A DNA stretch of 64,000 bases. Source: Streptosporangiales bacterium (GTDB lineage: Bacteria > Actinomycetota > Actinomycetes > Streptosporangiales > WHST01). Positions 38,231-47,202 of this stretch are shown piece after piece (position 1 is the first letter of the stretch; the number at the start of each line of letters is the position of its first letter). The DNA lies in contig WHTA01000009.1 in assembly GCA_009379825.1 (NCBI GenBank), forward strand, positions 62,001-126,000, in the 5' to 3' direction. Under the pieces are notes generated by a model. The model made no database searches. It was not told the DNA's origin and worked only from the letters and a program-made list of their open reading frames with translations. Made by a program: the position numbers and the translations under genes.

Positions 38231-39027
38231 TGTTCCTCGAGTACCGCGACGGCACCACACTCGCCCACCGGTTGGACGCGCGTACCAAGCTGTTCGCGTT
38301 CACCGCAGCGGTCGTCCTCACGTTCCTGTTCACCGACCCGCTGCCGAACGCGCTGCTCGCCGGGGCGGCCTTGGCGCTGTTGTTCGCGCTCGGCACGCGT
38401 CCCCGTCAGGTCGGCAAGCTGCTCGCCCCGCTCGCCCCGGTCGTCGTGTTGATCGTCGTCTTCGCGGCGATCAGCAGGTCGACGACCGAAGGCTCGGCCG
38501 GTCGGGTACTCGTCCACCTCTGGTTCGACGGTGGCCTGCCGGTGACCACGGACGGGCTCGCGGGCGGTGTCAACCTCGGGCTGCGCATCCTCGCCATGGT
38601 GTGCCTGACGAGCGCGCTGGTGATCTGCACGCCGATCGAACACTTCGTCGCGGTGATGCGACAACTGCGGATGCCGTTCCCCGTCGTGTTCATCGTGATG
38701 ACTGCGCTGCGGTTCGTCCCGACCATGCAGCACCGCGCCAACCAGGTGCTCGACGCCCAGCGCGCCCGCGGTGCGCGGATCGCCGACGCCGGCATGTTCG
38801 GCGCGATCCGTGCGTACACGACGATCATGGTGCCGCTGTTCGCCACCGGCATCCGCATGTCGGAGGAGCTGGCCGCGGCGATGCTCAACCGCGGGTACGG
38901 GATCACCAAGCAGCCCACCCAGACCGTCACGTTGCACGCCACGTGGCGCGACGCGCTCGTGGCCGCCCTGACCGCCGCGCTGCTCGTGCTGGTGTCCGTG
39001 GCGCGCATCCTCGGGTGGAGCTTGTGA
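38230..39027 (+). CDS. ECF transporter transmembrane (T) component
   Basis: This 265-residue protein starts with the EcfT pattern (HRLDARTKLFAFTAAVVLTF) and has several helices. The cytoplasmic coupling motif AQRARGARI contains one Ala-Arg-Gly triplet; a second motif appears in AAMLNRGYG. It links the double ATPase to the S component. Its ATG overlaps the ATPase stop (TGATG). Confidence 0.9.
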   Translation: MFLEYRDGTTLAHRLDARTKLFAFTAAVVLTFLFTDPLPNALLAGAALALLFALGTRPRQVGKLLAPLAPVVVLIVVFAAISRSTTEGSAGRVLVHLWFDGGLPVTTDGLAGGVNLGLRILAMVCLTSALVICTPIEHFVAVMRQLRMPFPVVFIVMTALRFVPTMQHRANQVLDAQRARGARIADAGMFGAIRAYTTIMVPLFATGIRMSEELAAAMLNRGYGITKQPTQTVTLHATWRDALVAALTAALLVLVSVARILGWSL

Positions 39028-39070
39028 CGGCCGCCCGCGACCAGAAGAGAAACCGGAGGACTGAATCTCG

Positions 39071-40111
39071 ATGACGGACCAGTCGACCACTGGCCTCGAA
39101 GTGCTCACCGACCGGGCACGCGGCTGCCTGGCGGGCGTGGCGCTGGGTGATGCAATGGGCATGCCGGGGGAGTTGTGGCCACGTGAGCGGGTGAAGGCGC
39201 ACTTCGGCTGGATCGGCGAGTTCCTGCCGGGGCCCGCCGGTCACTTCGTCGTCGACGGGTTCGTCGCCGGGCAGGTGACCGACGATACCCAGCAGACGTA
39301 CATGCTCGCGGACGCCATCCTCGCTGCCGGCGGCACGGTCGACACCGCGGTCGTCGCCCGTCACCTCGTGGCGTGGGCGGACCGGGTGGGGGCGAGCGAG
39401 GGGAACTTCCTCGGGCCCAGCTCGGCGCGGGCGATCCAGAAGCTGCGGGAGAACGGCGACCCGACGAAGACCGGCGAGGGTGGCGAGACCAACGGCGCGG
39501 CCATGCGGATCGCGCCCGTCGGTCTGCTGCACCGGTCGGGTGATCTGGACGCGCTCGTCGATGCGGTGCTCGGTGCGTCGATCATGTCGCACAACACGAG
39601 CGTCGCGATCAGCGGCGCGAGCCTCGTCGCCGGCACGGTCAGCGGCGCGCTCGACGGCGAACCGGGTCTGTCACCTAGCGCCCTCCTGCAGTCCGCGCTC
39701 GAAGTCGGCTACGCCGCCGGCGCCATCGGTGCCCGTAGGGCGGAGCAGGTGATGAGCCCTTCGGTGGTGCGGCGCGCGCAGTGGGCGGCCGAGCTCGCCG
39801 AGCGGTCGACGACGGACGAGCAGTTCCTGCAGGACCTCTACGACCTCGTCGGCGGAGGCGTGGCCACCGCAGAGTCGGTACCTTCGGCCGTCGGCCTGCT
39901 GGTGCGTTCCGGCGGCGACCCGGTACGTTGCGCCGTACTCGCCGCGAACCTCGGCGGCGACACCGACACCATGGGTGCCATCGCGACCGGGATGGCCGGA
40001 GCCGTCGCCGGCATCTCGGCCATCCCCGACGGGCTCCTCGGCCAGCTGCGGTCGGTGAACCAGATCGAACCGGAGCGCCTCGCCGACGACCTGCTCGCGT
40101 ACCGACATTGA
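39071..40111 (+). CDS. ADP-ribosylglycohydrolase-family protein
   Basis: This 346-residue all-helical protein has the dinuclear magnesium motifs of the DraG/ARH family: GVALGDAMGMPGE, TDDTQQT, ETNGAAMRIAPVG and LGGDTDTMGAIATGMAGA. Family members cleave ADP-ribose or other ribosyl N- and O-links. It follows the ECF T gene by 43 bp with GGAGGACT upstream. This places it in a salvage context where it may split the imported ribosylated compound rather than act on ADP-ribosylated proteins (inference). Confidence 0.85.
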   Translation: MTDQSTTGLEVLTDRARGCLAGVALGDAMGMPGELWPRERVKAHFGWIGEFLPGPAGHFVVDGFVAGQVTDDTQQTYMLADAILAAGGTVDTAVVARHLVAWADRVGASEGNFLGPSSARAIQKLRENGDPTKTGEGGETNGAAMRIAPVGLLHRSGDLDALVDAVLGASIMSHNTSVAISGASLVAGTVSGALDGEPGLSPSALLQSALEVGYAAGAIGARRAEQVMSPSVVRRAQWAAELAERSTTDEQFLQDLYDLVGGGVATAESVPSAVGLLVRSGGDPVRCAVLAANLGGDTDTMGAIATGMAGAVAGISAIPDGLLGQLRSVNQIEPERLADDLLAYRH

Positions 40112-40113
40112 GC

Positions 40114-40584
40114 TCAGGTGCGGTGCTCGGCGAGGGCGACGATCTCGTCGCGGGGGATGGCTGCGAGGGTCTCCAACGCGCTGAGGAAGGCGGCACGCTC
40201 AGCGCGTCCGAGGCGTGCGAGTAGTGCGTTCTCGCGTCGCTGGATGTCCGCCTGGGCGGCGGCGTGGACGCGAGCGCCGCGGTCGGTGAGTGAGAGCAGC
40301 CGGGCGCGGCGGTCCGCGGGGTCCGGCTGGCGGTTGATGAGCCCGTCGTCCTGGAGGTCGTCGAGTACCGCGATGACGCGTGTCTTGTCGGCACCGATCG
40401 ACTCGGCCAGGGCGGACTGGGTGCGTACCTCCTGGCCGCGGAGGCCGCTCAGCACCGCGTAGCCCCACATGGTGAGCCCGTGGCGTTCGAGCACGGGCGT
40501 CTCGAGTGCCATCAGCGACCGGGCGAGCGGTGCCAGCATCGCGGCGAGGTCGGGTCGGGAGGCGACCGGTTTGCGAGTTGCCAT
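40114..40584 (-). CDS. MarR-family transcriptional regulator
   Basis: This 156-residue protein has the MarR winged helix (TQSALAESIGADKTRVIAVLDDLQDDGLI, DPADRRARLLSLTDRG). It is divergent from the TIGR03086 gene across 52 bp that contain a palindrome, so it probably represses that gene and itself. It converges with the ADP-ribosylglycohydrolase (stops 3 bp apart). Confidence 0.92.
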   Translation of the reverse strand: MATRKPVASRPDLAAMLAPLARSLMALETPVLERHGLTMWGYAVLSGLRGQEVRTQSALAESIGADKTRVIAVLDDLQDDGLINRQPDPADRRARLLSLTDRGARVHAAAQADIQRRENALLARLGRAERAAFLSALETLAAIPRDEIVALAEHRT

Positions 40585-40611
40585 GCGTCAGACGTTACGC
40601 GTGGACAAATA

Positions 40612-40627
40612 ATAGGCGTGCGCTTAT
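40612..40627. promoter_or_regulatory. Probable MarR operator
   Basis: ataggcgtgcgcttat is a 16-bp imperfect palindrome (12 of 16 positions symmetric) within an AT-rich 52-bp gap between divergent starts at 40584 and 40637. This is the standard location and size of a MarR dimer site. It would overlap the promoter and leader of the TIGR03086 gene. Confidence 0.5.
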
Positions 40628-40636
40628 GATAAGCTC

Positions 40637-41239
40637 ATGCGGAATGACTTCTCCCGGGCCGTCGAGCTGGATCGCCGAGTGTACGAGGCGGGTCTCGCTC
40701 TTGTGCGTCGCACGACGCGGGCCGACCTCGTCCGACCTACGCCGTGCGCCGGTTGGACCCTTGCCGACCTGATCGAGCACATGACCGCGCAGAACCACGG
40801 CTTCGCCGCGGCCGCGCGCGGTGCGGGCGCCGACGAAGAGGTGTGGCATGGCGGGCCACTCGGCGACGACCCGGCCGCCACCTACGCGGCGAGCGTCGCC
40901 GACGTGACTACGGCCTTCGCCGACGCCGATGCGGACGCGCCGTTCGTGCTCGGCGACATCCGCCCCGACCCGTTCCCCGCGCCGCAGGCGGTCGGCATGC
41001 ACCTCGTCGATGGCGTCGCGCACGGGTGGGACGTCGCCAAGGCGCTCGGCCTGCCGTTCGACCTCGACGACGACGCGCTCGCCGCCGGCTGGCAGGTCGC
41101 GTCCGCGGTGCCTGACGGCGAGTTCAGGACGGCGCCAGGGTCGCCGTTCGCGCCTGCAGTGCACGTCGACGAGTCTGCGCCGGCGCTCGACCGCATCGTC
41201 GCCGTGCTCGGCCGGTCGCCCGCCTGGACCGCCGGCTGA
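40637..41239 (+). CDS. TIGR03086-family (maleylpyruvate isomerase/DinB-like fold) protein
   Basis: This 200-residue protein has the actinobacterial metal-binding fold: TPCAGWTLADLIEHMTAQNHGF, GMHLVDGVAHGWDVAKALG and a C-terminal DRIVAVLGRSPAW. The histidines in LIEHM and VAHGWD are the expected metal ligands. Relatives include mycothiol-dependent maleylpyruvate isomerase, but most are of unknown function. It is controlled in cis by the divergent MarR gene, hinting at a detoxification or stress role. Confidence 0.82.
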   Translation: MRNDFSRAVELDRRVYEAGLALVRRTTRADLVRPTPCAGWTLADLIEHMTAQNHGFAAAARGAGADEEVWHGGPLGDDPAATYAASVADVTTAFADADADAPFVLGDIRPDPFPAPQAVGMHLVDGVAHGWDVAKALGLPFDLDDDALAAGWQVASAVPDGEFRTAPGSPFAPAVHVDESAPALDRIVAVLGRSPAWTAG

Positions 41240-41243
41240 CGCG

Positions 41244-42107
41244 TCACGCGTCGACGGGTACCCAGTGACCGTCGTCGAGGGTGCCGAGTACGACGTCCGC
41301 GAAGTGCATGCCGTAGCCGACGGTGTCCGGGCGTGCGAGGAGGTCGGCGAGGAGCTCGCGCGACGCCCGCGCCGCTGCCGGGGCGCTGTCCCTGCGCGCG
41401 CCGTGCTCGGGGTGCTCCAGCTCGACCGGGTTGTGCGCGGCGTCGCCGACCACCACCAGCTCCCGGCCGCCGCCGGCGAGCACGAACGACGTGTGTCCTG
41501 GCGTGTGGCCCGGCGTCGGCAGGGCCGTCACGCCGGGGAAGATCTCGGCGCCGCGGGCGAACGTCTCGACCAGCTCGCCGAGCGGGCCGAAGAACGTCTC
41601 CTGGTCGAGTTGGCCGTACTTGTCGCCGTGCGACCGGCAGAACGCCCACTCCGGCTCCGCTACCAGGTACCGCGCGGACGGGAACACCGGTGGATGCCCC
41701 GGCCGGTCGCGGTGGACCAGCCAACCGACGTGGTCGAAGTGCACGTGGGTGACCACGACCGTGTCCACGTCCGACGGTGAGACGCCGAACTGCGCGAGGT
41801 TGTCGAGCAGGGCGCCGCCGCGAAACGGGCCGAGGCCGCGTGCCGTCGCGTCCGGACCCTCGAACGCGGGCCCTGGACCGTACCCGGTGTCGATCAGCAG
41901 GGTACTTCCGTCGCGCTGGACGAGCAGCCCGCCGAGGCTCGCCACCAGCGTCCCGTCCGCGGCGAGGTGCTGCGGGTAGCGGTGCCAGTCGACCGTGGGC
42001 AGGAACACCTCGGGGATCAGTGCGCCTACGCCGTCCGGTACGTAGCTGACGGTGGCGTCGCCGAACGTCAAGGACCTGCCGACGGCGGCCCGCACCAGCC
42101 GGCTCAT
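41244..42107 (-). CDS. MBL-fold metallohydrolase
   Basis: This 287-residue protein has the zinc motif THVHFDHVGW, a following PTPGHTPGHT, GDAAHNP and a late YGMHFAD. It belongs to the AhlD/quorum-quenching-lactonase-like and metallo-hydrolase group. ATG 42107 overlaps the GntR stop (ATGA), so the two are co-transcribed. A role in hydrolysing a lactone or ester intermediate of the adjacent pathway is possible. It converges with the TIGR03086 gene. Confidence 0.85.
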   Translation of the reverse strand: MSRLVRAAVGRSLTFGDATVSYVPDGVGALIPEVFLPTVDWHRYPQHLAADGTLVASLGGLLVQRDGSTLLIDTGYGPGPAFEGPDATARGLGPFRGGALLDNLAQFGVSPSDVDTVVVTHVHFDHVGWLVHRDRPGHPPVFPSARYLVAEPEWAFCRSHGDKYGQLDQETFFGPLGELVETFARGAEIFPGVTALPTPGHTPGHTSFVLAGGGRELVVVGDAAHNPVELEHPEHGARRDSAPAAARASRELLADLLARPDTVGYGMHFADVVLGTLDDGHWVPVDA

Positions 42108-42787
42108 GCCGACTCGACGTCGCTGGTGGACGGGGTGGCCGCGTCGTCCGCGAGGGCGGCCTCCGCGGCGGCCCTGATGTGCGACCGCCAGAGCTGGCTG
42201 GCCCGGTCGCCGCCGCGGTCGCGCAGCGCGGCCAGCACCTCCTCGAGCTCGGTCTGGCTCGCCTGCGCGCGGCCCGGCCGGCCCAGCGACTGCGCGCGCA
42301 GCCGCCACAGCCGGCTCTGCAGCAGCGACGCCTGGCCCTCGAGCAGCTCGTTGCGTGCGCCGGCGTACAGCTTGGCGTAGAACGCCTGTTTCGCGGCGAG
42401 CATCGCGTCGACGTCACCGCACTCGTGCGCCGTCCGCAGCTCGCCGACGGCGTCGCCGAGCGAGGCGAGCTCGGCGTCCGTCGCGCGTTCCGCGAACAGC
42501 CGGATCGCGTGGCACTCGAGCGCCTCGCGCACCTCGTAGACGGCGACCGCGTCGGCGGCGCTCATCCGCGCGACGGTCGCGCCGCGGTGTGGCGTCACGG
42601 TGATGAAGCCCTCGGACTCCAGCTGGCTGTACGCCTCGCGCAGGGTGGCGCGCGAGACGCCGATCCGGTCGCTGAGGTCGCGGTCGACCAGCCGGTCGCC
42701 TGGACGGAGCTCGCCCGTCGCGATCGCGTGCCTGATCGCCTCGGCTGCCTGCTGGCGCATCGGAGCCACTACGCGCATCACCCGCAT
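42104..42787 (-). CDS. GntR-family regulator, FadR subfamily
   Basis: This 227-residue protein has the winged helix (AIATGELRPGDRLVDRDLSDRIGVSRATLREAYSQLESEGFI) and an all-helical FCD domain (EVREALECHAIRLFAERATD, HECGDVDAMLAAKQAFY). ATG 42787 was chosen; the longer open frame upstream has no homology. It is divergent from the aldehyde dehydrogenase operon with a palindrome in between, so it is probably its repressor, sensing a carboxylic acid. Confidence 0.9.
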   Translation of the reverse strand: MRVMRVVAPMRQQAAEAIRHAIATGELRPGDRLVDRDLSDRIGVSRATLREAYSQLESEGFITVTPHRGATVARMSAADAVAVYEVREALECHAIRLFAERATDAELASLGDAVGELRTAHECGDVDAMLAAKQAFYAKLYAGARNELLEGQASLLQSRLWRLRAQSLGRPGRAQASQTELEEVLAALRDRGGDRASQLWRSHIRAAAEAALADDAATPSTSDVESA

Positions 42788-42811
42788 GCCGGCAGTGTAC
42801 CTGAGATGCCT

Positions 42812-42826
42812 GATTGCCTGGCAATC
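42812..42826. promoter_or_regulatory. Probable FadR-type GntR operator
   Basis: gattgcctggcaatc is a 15-bp palindrome, exact around the central T, located 25 bp upstream of the GntR start and 50 bp upstream of the aldehyde dehydrogenase. Its size and place fit autoregulation and control of the divergent operon. It resembles the short symmetric sites used by FCD-domain regulators. Confidence 0.6.
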
Positions 42827-42875
42827 CCTAGGGTGAGTCCGACACACACTGACGGTGCGGTCGGGAGGACCCAGC

Positions 42876-44468
42876 ATGGCTACACGGCCGACGAGGTACG
42901 GCCTGTTCATCGACGGCGACCAGGTCGAGGCGACAGCCGCGGGCACGCTGGACGTCACCGACCCGGCGACCGGGGAGACCTGGGCACAGGTTCCGGACGC
43001 GTCGGCGGCGGACGTGGACGCCGCGGTGCGCTCTGCGCACGCCGCGTTCACCGAGGGGCCGTGGCCCCGTTACCGGGCCGCGGACCGGGCCGGCTTCCTG
43101 ATCAGGTTCGGGCAGCTCGCCCAGGAGCGCGCCGACGAGCTGGCCGAGCTGCAGGTGCGGGAGAACGGCAAGCTGCACCGCGAGATGTACGGCCAGACGA
43201 AGCTGCTGCGCGAGTACTTCGAGTACTACGCGGGCCTCGCGTACACACTCGGCGGCTCGACCAACCAGCTGCACGTCACGGACATGGTGAACTACACCGG
43301 CCGCGAGCCGCTCGGCGTGGTCGCCGCGATCACCCCGTGGAACTCGCCGCTGCTGCTGCTGGCCTGGAAGCTCGGCCCGGCACTGGCAGCAGGCAACACC
43401 GTGGTGGCCAAGCCGTCGGAGGTGACGCCGGTGTCCACCGTGCGGTTCGCCGAGCTGGCCGTCGAGGCCGGGCTGCCGCGCGGGGTGTTCAACGTGGTCA
43501 CCGGCCTCGGGCACCCGTCGGGCACCGCGCTCACCGGCCTCGGGCACCCGTCGGGCACCGCGCTCACCGGCCTCGGGCACCCGTCGGGCACCGCGCTCAC
43601 CGGCCTCGGGCACCCGTCGGGCACCGCGCTCACCGGCCACCGCGACGTCGCGAAGATCGCGTTCACCGGTTCCACCGCCACCGGCCAGGCGATCGCCGCG
43701 GAGGCCGGCAAGACACTGAAGCGCGTCTCGCTGGAGCTGGGCGGCAAGTCGCCCAACATCGTGTTCGACGACGCCGACCTCGACGGCGCGCTGAACGGGA
43801 TCGTCGCCGGCATCTTGGGCGCCAGCGGCCAGACCTGCATGGCCGGCTCGCGCATCCTCGTGCAGGACGGCGTCTACGACGAGGTGGTGAAGCGGCTCGC
43901 CGAGCGCGCCGACGCCATCACCGTCGGCGACCCGCGCGACCCCGCGACCGAACACGGCACGATCGCGTCGCAGGCGCAGTACGAGAAGGTCCTCAGGTAC
44001 GTAGAGGTCGCGAAGGCGGACGGCGCGAAGCTCGTCGCCGGCGGCGGGACCGCGAAGGTACCCGGCCTGGAGGACGGGTTGTTCGTCCGGCCGACCGTGT
44101 TCGCCGACGTCACCAACGACATGCGCATCGCGCGTGAGGAGGTGTTCGGCCCGGTCGCCGCGGTGCTCGGGTTCCGCGACGAGGACGAGGCGGTCGCCGT
44201 CGCGAACGACACCGAGTTCGGTCTCGCCGCGGGTGTCTGGACGGGCAGCGTGCAGCGTGCGCACCGGGTCGCCGCGCGGCTGCACGCCGGCACCGTGTGG
44301 ATCAACAATTACCGCAAGTCCTCCTACGCCACGCCGTTCGGCGGGTACAAGCAGAGCGGCCTCGGCCGGGAGAACGGGCGCGACGCACTGCTGGAGTACA
44401 CGGAGGAGAAGAGCGTCTGGGTCGACACCGGGCAGGGCGTGAAGGACCCGTTCAACCCGCGGGCGTGA
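42876..44468 (+). CDS. Aldehyde dehydrogenase with a four-fold internal repeat
   Basis: This 530-residue NAD(P)-dependent enzyme has AAITPWNSPLLL, AKPSEVTP, FTGSTATG, general-base Glu287 (LELGGKSPN), nucleophile Cys321 (GQTCMAG) and the C-terminal GGYKQSGLGRENG. It oxidises an aldehyde to an acid. Residues 209-252 are four exact copies of an 11-residue unit just before the FTGS cofactor loop. A normal enzyme has one, so it is 33 residues longer than expected, while the Glu-Cys spacing is standard. GGGAGG precedes ATG 42876. It leads an operon with a flavoprotein. Confidence 0.9.
   Translation: MATRPTRYGLFIDGDQVEATAAGTLDVTDPATGETWAQVPDASAADVDAAVRSAHAAFTEGPWPRYRAADRAGFLIRFGQLAQERADELAELQVRENGKLHREMYGQTKLLREYFEYYAGLAYTLGGSTNQLHVTDMVNYTGREPLGVVAAITPWNSPLLLLAWKLGPALAAGNTVVAKPSEVTPVSTVRFAELAVEAGLPRGVFNVVTGLGHPSGTALTGLGHPSGTALTGLGHPSGTALTGLGHPSGTALTGHRDVAKIAFTGSTATGQAIAAEAGKTLKRVSLELGGKSPNIVFDDADLDGALNGIVAGILGASGQTCMAGSRILVQDGVYDEVVKRLAERADAITVGDPRDPATEHGTIASQAQYEKVLRYVEVAKADGAKLVAGGGTAKVPGLEDGLFVRPTVFADVTNDMRIAREEVFGPVAAVLGFRDEDEAVAVANDTEFGLAAGVWTGSVQRAHRVAARLHAGTVWINNYRKSSYATPFGGYKQSGLGRENGRDALLEYTEEKSVWVDTGQGVKDPFNPRA
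43500..43631 (+). repeat. Four perfect 33-bp tandem repeats inside the aldehyde dehydrogenase
   Basis: The units span 43500-43532, 43533-43565, 43566-43598 and 43599-43631 and are identical base for base. Each encodes TGLGHPSGTAL. A partial fifth copy (ACCGGCC) follows. Being a multiple of three, copy changes keep the frame. Exact identity points to recent slippage or unequal exchange, or to an assembly artefact. Confidence 0.95.
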
Positions 44469-44507
44469 CGTCCCGTGCACCCGCTCAACGTCGAGAAGGG
44501 AAGATCG

Positions 44508-45898
44508 ATGGCAGCAACACCACACGTCGTGGTCGTGGGCTCGGGCGTCGCGGGACTCTCCGCCGCGGTGACCGCGGCCGAGGAGCTCGGGTCCACGGGC
44601 AGCGTGGTGCTCGTCGAGCGATGCCAGGAGCAGGAGGCCGGCGGCCTCACCAGGTGGACGTCGGCGTACCTGCGGCTGGAGGACGTGTACGAGACGGCGG
44701 ACTCGTTCGTCGAGGACGTCGTCGGGTTCTCCGGCGGCCGCACCCGCCGCGCGTACGTCGAGGCGCTGCAGGCGGCCGTGCCCGACACCATGGAGTGGAT
44801 CCAGGGGCACGGCGCCAGGTTCAAGAAGCTGCCCACGTACTTCGTCAACAGCACCCGCCCGCGGCTGCAGCCGGTCGGCGGCGGTGAGGCGCTGCGGAGG
44901 CACCTGCTCGCGGCGGCGGAGCGGCTCGGTGTCGACATCCGTTACGAGACAACGGCGGTCGACCTGGTGCGCGACGACGCCGGCGCGGTGGCCGGGCTCG
45001 CTGTGGAGCGCGACGGGCAGCGGTTCGTCGTGGACGCCACTGCCGTGGTCATCGCGTCCGGCGGCTTCGAGGGCAACCCCGGGGACCTCGCCGCTGCGCT
45101 CGGTCCAGAGGCGGACCGGCTCGTCGCCGTCGCACCTGGGGCGCACGCCAACAGGGGCGAGGGGATCGCCATGGCGTTGCGCGCCGGCGCTGCACGCAGC
45201 GGCGAGTGGGACAACTTCCATGCCGAGCCGGTCGACCCGCGCAGCAACGACCCCGGGGCGCTGGTGATGGTGTTCCCTTACGGCATCCTGGTGAACGCCG
45301 CCGGCAGGCGCTTCGTCGACGAGGGTGCGGGCACCGTCGACGAGGCGTACGAGCAGACCGTGCGGGCGATCTGGCGTGAGGGAAACGGCACCGCGTACTT
45401 CGTCACCGACAGGCAGCTCACCGACATCTCCGACTAGGCCAGGGGAATACTGACCTCGGTACAGCCGGTGCGGGCGGACACCGTCGAGGACCTCGCGGTC
45501 GGCCTTGGCCTGTCGCCCGAGGCGTTGCGCAGCACGGTCGACGAGTTCAACGCCGCTGTCGCGGACGGCGACTACGACTGGGTGCGCAAGGACGGCAAGC
45601 GCACCCACGGGCTCGACCCGGACAAGTCGAACTGGGCGCTGCCCGTCGACCGCCCGCCGTACGTCGGCTACCCGGTCGCCTGCGCCATGGTGTTCACCTT
45701 CGGCGGCATCGACGTCGACGAACGTGGCCGGGTCTCGACGAGCGGCAGCGTCCCGTACCTGGCCTGTACGCGGCGGGGGAGTGCACCGGCATCTACTACG
45801 GCAAGTACCCGGGGGCGACATCGGTGCTGCGCGGCCTGGTGTTCGGCCGGGTCTGCGCGCGAACGATCGCCGAGACGACCGTGGGAGCGTCCCGATGA
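44508..45898 (+). pseudogene. FAD-dependent oxidoreductase (fumarate reductase/TcuA-like), in-frame TAG and frameshift
   Basis: ATG 44508 (GAGAAGGGAAG upstream) starts an FAD-binding protein with VVVVGSGVAGLSAAVTAAE, AVVIASGGFEGN and a catalytic-domain region (GILVNAAGRRFVDEG). TAG 45435-45437 interrupts LTDISD, and the same frame continues with ARGILTSVQPVRADTVEDLA and STVDEFNAAVADGDYDW. At CCC 45752-45754 a one-base loss shifts to VPGLYAAGECTGIYYGKYPGATSVL, ending at 45898. Joined, it matches tricarballylate dehydrogenase-like flavoproteins. A TAC to TAG change at 45435 fits. It lies between the aldehyde dehydrogenase and an MHS carrier. Confidence 0.8.
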
Positions 45899-47202
45899 GC
45901 GCGACGAACCAGCCGAAGCGCGTGGCGCTCGGCAGCCTGGTGGGCACCACGATCGAGTGGTACGACTTCTTCATCTACGGCCAGGCCGCAGCGTTGGTCT
46001 TCGACAAGCTCTACTTCCCCGACCTCCCCGCGCCCGTCGCCACCCTGGTGTCGCTGGCGACGCTCGGCGTCGGCTTCGTGGCCCGACCGGTCGGTGGCTT
46101 GCTGTTCGGCCACTTCGGCGACCGGCTCGGCCGCAAGAGCGTGCTGATCGTCACGCTGCTCGCCATGGGCATAGCGACGATGCTCGTCGGCGCGCTGCCC
46201 ACCGCCGCGACCATCGGGGTGTGGGCGCCGATCCTGCTCGTGCTGCTGCGGCTGGTGCAGGGTGTCGCCGTAGGCGGTGAGTGGGGCGGCGCCGTGCTGA
46301 TGGCGGTGGAGCACTCACCCGAAGGCCGTCGCGGCTTCTACGGGAGCATCCCGCAGATGGGCATCCCGCTCGGCCTGATCTCGTCGTCCGGTGTCTTCGC
46401 GCTGTTGTCCGGCGCGATGTCGGACGAGGCGTTCCTCGCCTGGGGCTGGCGGGTGACGTTCCTCTCCAGCATCGTGGTCGTGCTCGTCGGGCTGTTCATC
46501 CGGCTCGGCATCGACGAGTCGCCGTCGTTCGCCCGGGTGAAGGAGCGGTCGGAGCAGGTACGTATCCCGCTGTTCGAGGTGCTGAAGTACGCCAAGCGCA
46601 CCGCGGCGCTCGCGATCGGCAGCCAGGCGCTGGTGAACATTGCCTTCTACGTCGCGACCGTCTACGTGCTGACGTACGCCAGGGACACCGCAGGCATCTC
46701 CCGCACCGAGAGCCTGCTCGCGCTGCTGCTCGCCGCGTTCGTCGACCTGGTCGCCATCCCCACGTGGGCGGCGATGTCCGACCGGATCGGTCGACGCACG
46801 GTGTTCATCATCGGCGCGGTCGGCGCGGCGCTGCTCGGCTACCCGATGTTCTGGCTCGTCGACACCGGCAGCTTCGGGCTGACGGCGCTCGCCCTCAGCC
46901 TGGTGCTCGCGCTCGGGCACGCGCCGACGTACTCCACGCTGGCGTCGTTCCTCTCCGAGTCGTTCGACGTACGCATGCGGTACAGCGCGATCTCGGTGAG
47001 CTACCAGTTCGCCGGCGCCCTGTGGAGCGGCCCGACACCGCTCGTCGCGGCCGCGCTCGTCGCGGCGACCGGGGGCGTCGGCGTGCTCGTTGGCGTCATG
47101 TCCGGCGCGCTCGTGGTCACCGTCGCCTGCACGCTCGGCCTGCGGGAGACGTACCGGGCCCGCCTGGACGCCGCCGAGCCGGAGGCGGTGAAGGTGTCGT
47201 GA
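45895..47202 (+). CDS. MHS-family MFS transporter
   Basis: This 435-residue, 12-helix carrier has GTTIEWYDF at residues 17-25, GHFGDRLGRK, GGEWGGAVLMAVEHSPEGRRGF and SDRIGRRTVF. It is intact, unlike the paralogue at 32020. The start overlaps the flavoprotein stop (ATGA) and the end overlaps the alcohol dehydrogenase start (GTGA). It probably imports the carboxylate or precursor handled by this operon; TcuC of tricarballylate systems is also an MHS member. Confidence 0.9.
   Translation: MSATNQPKRVALGSLVGTTIEWYDFFIYGQAAALVFDKLYFPDLPAPVATLVSLATLGVGFVARPVGGLLFGHFGDRLGRKSVLIVTLLAMGIATMLVGALPTAATIGVWAPILLVLLRLVQGVAVGGEWGGAVLMAVEHSPEGRRGFYGSIPQMGIPLGLISSSGVFALLSGAMSDEAFLAWGWRVTFLSSIVVVLVGLFIRLGIDESPSFARVKERSEQVRIPLFEVLKYAKRTAALAIGSQALVNIAFYVATVYVLTYARDTAGISRTESLLALLLAAFVDLVAIPTWAAMSDRIGRRTVFIIGAVGAALLGYPMFWLVDTGSFGLTALALSLVLALGHAPTYSTLASFLSESFDVRMRYSAISVSYQFAGALWSGPTPLVAAALVAATGGVGVLVGVMSGALVVTVACTLGLRETYRARLDAAEPEAVKVS

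Noticed and set aside
43500-43631. CRISPR-like array
   Set aside because: The 33-bp units are contiguous without spacers and encode protein in frame, so they are a coding tandem repeat.
42828-45974. A 1048-codon reverse open frame
   Set aside because: It is antisense to the aldehyde dehydrogenase and flavoprotein, with repetitive low-complexity translation; a GC-bias shadow.
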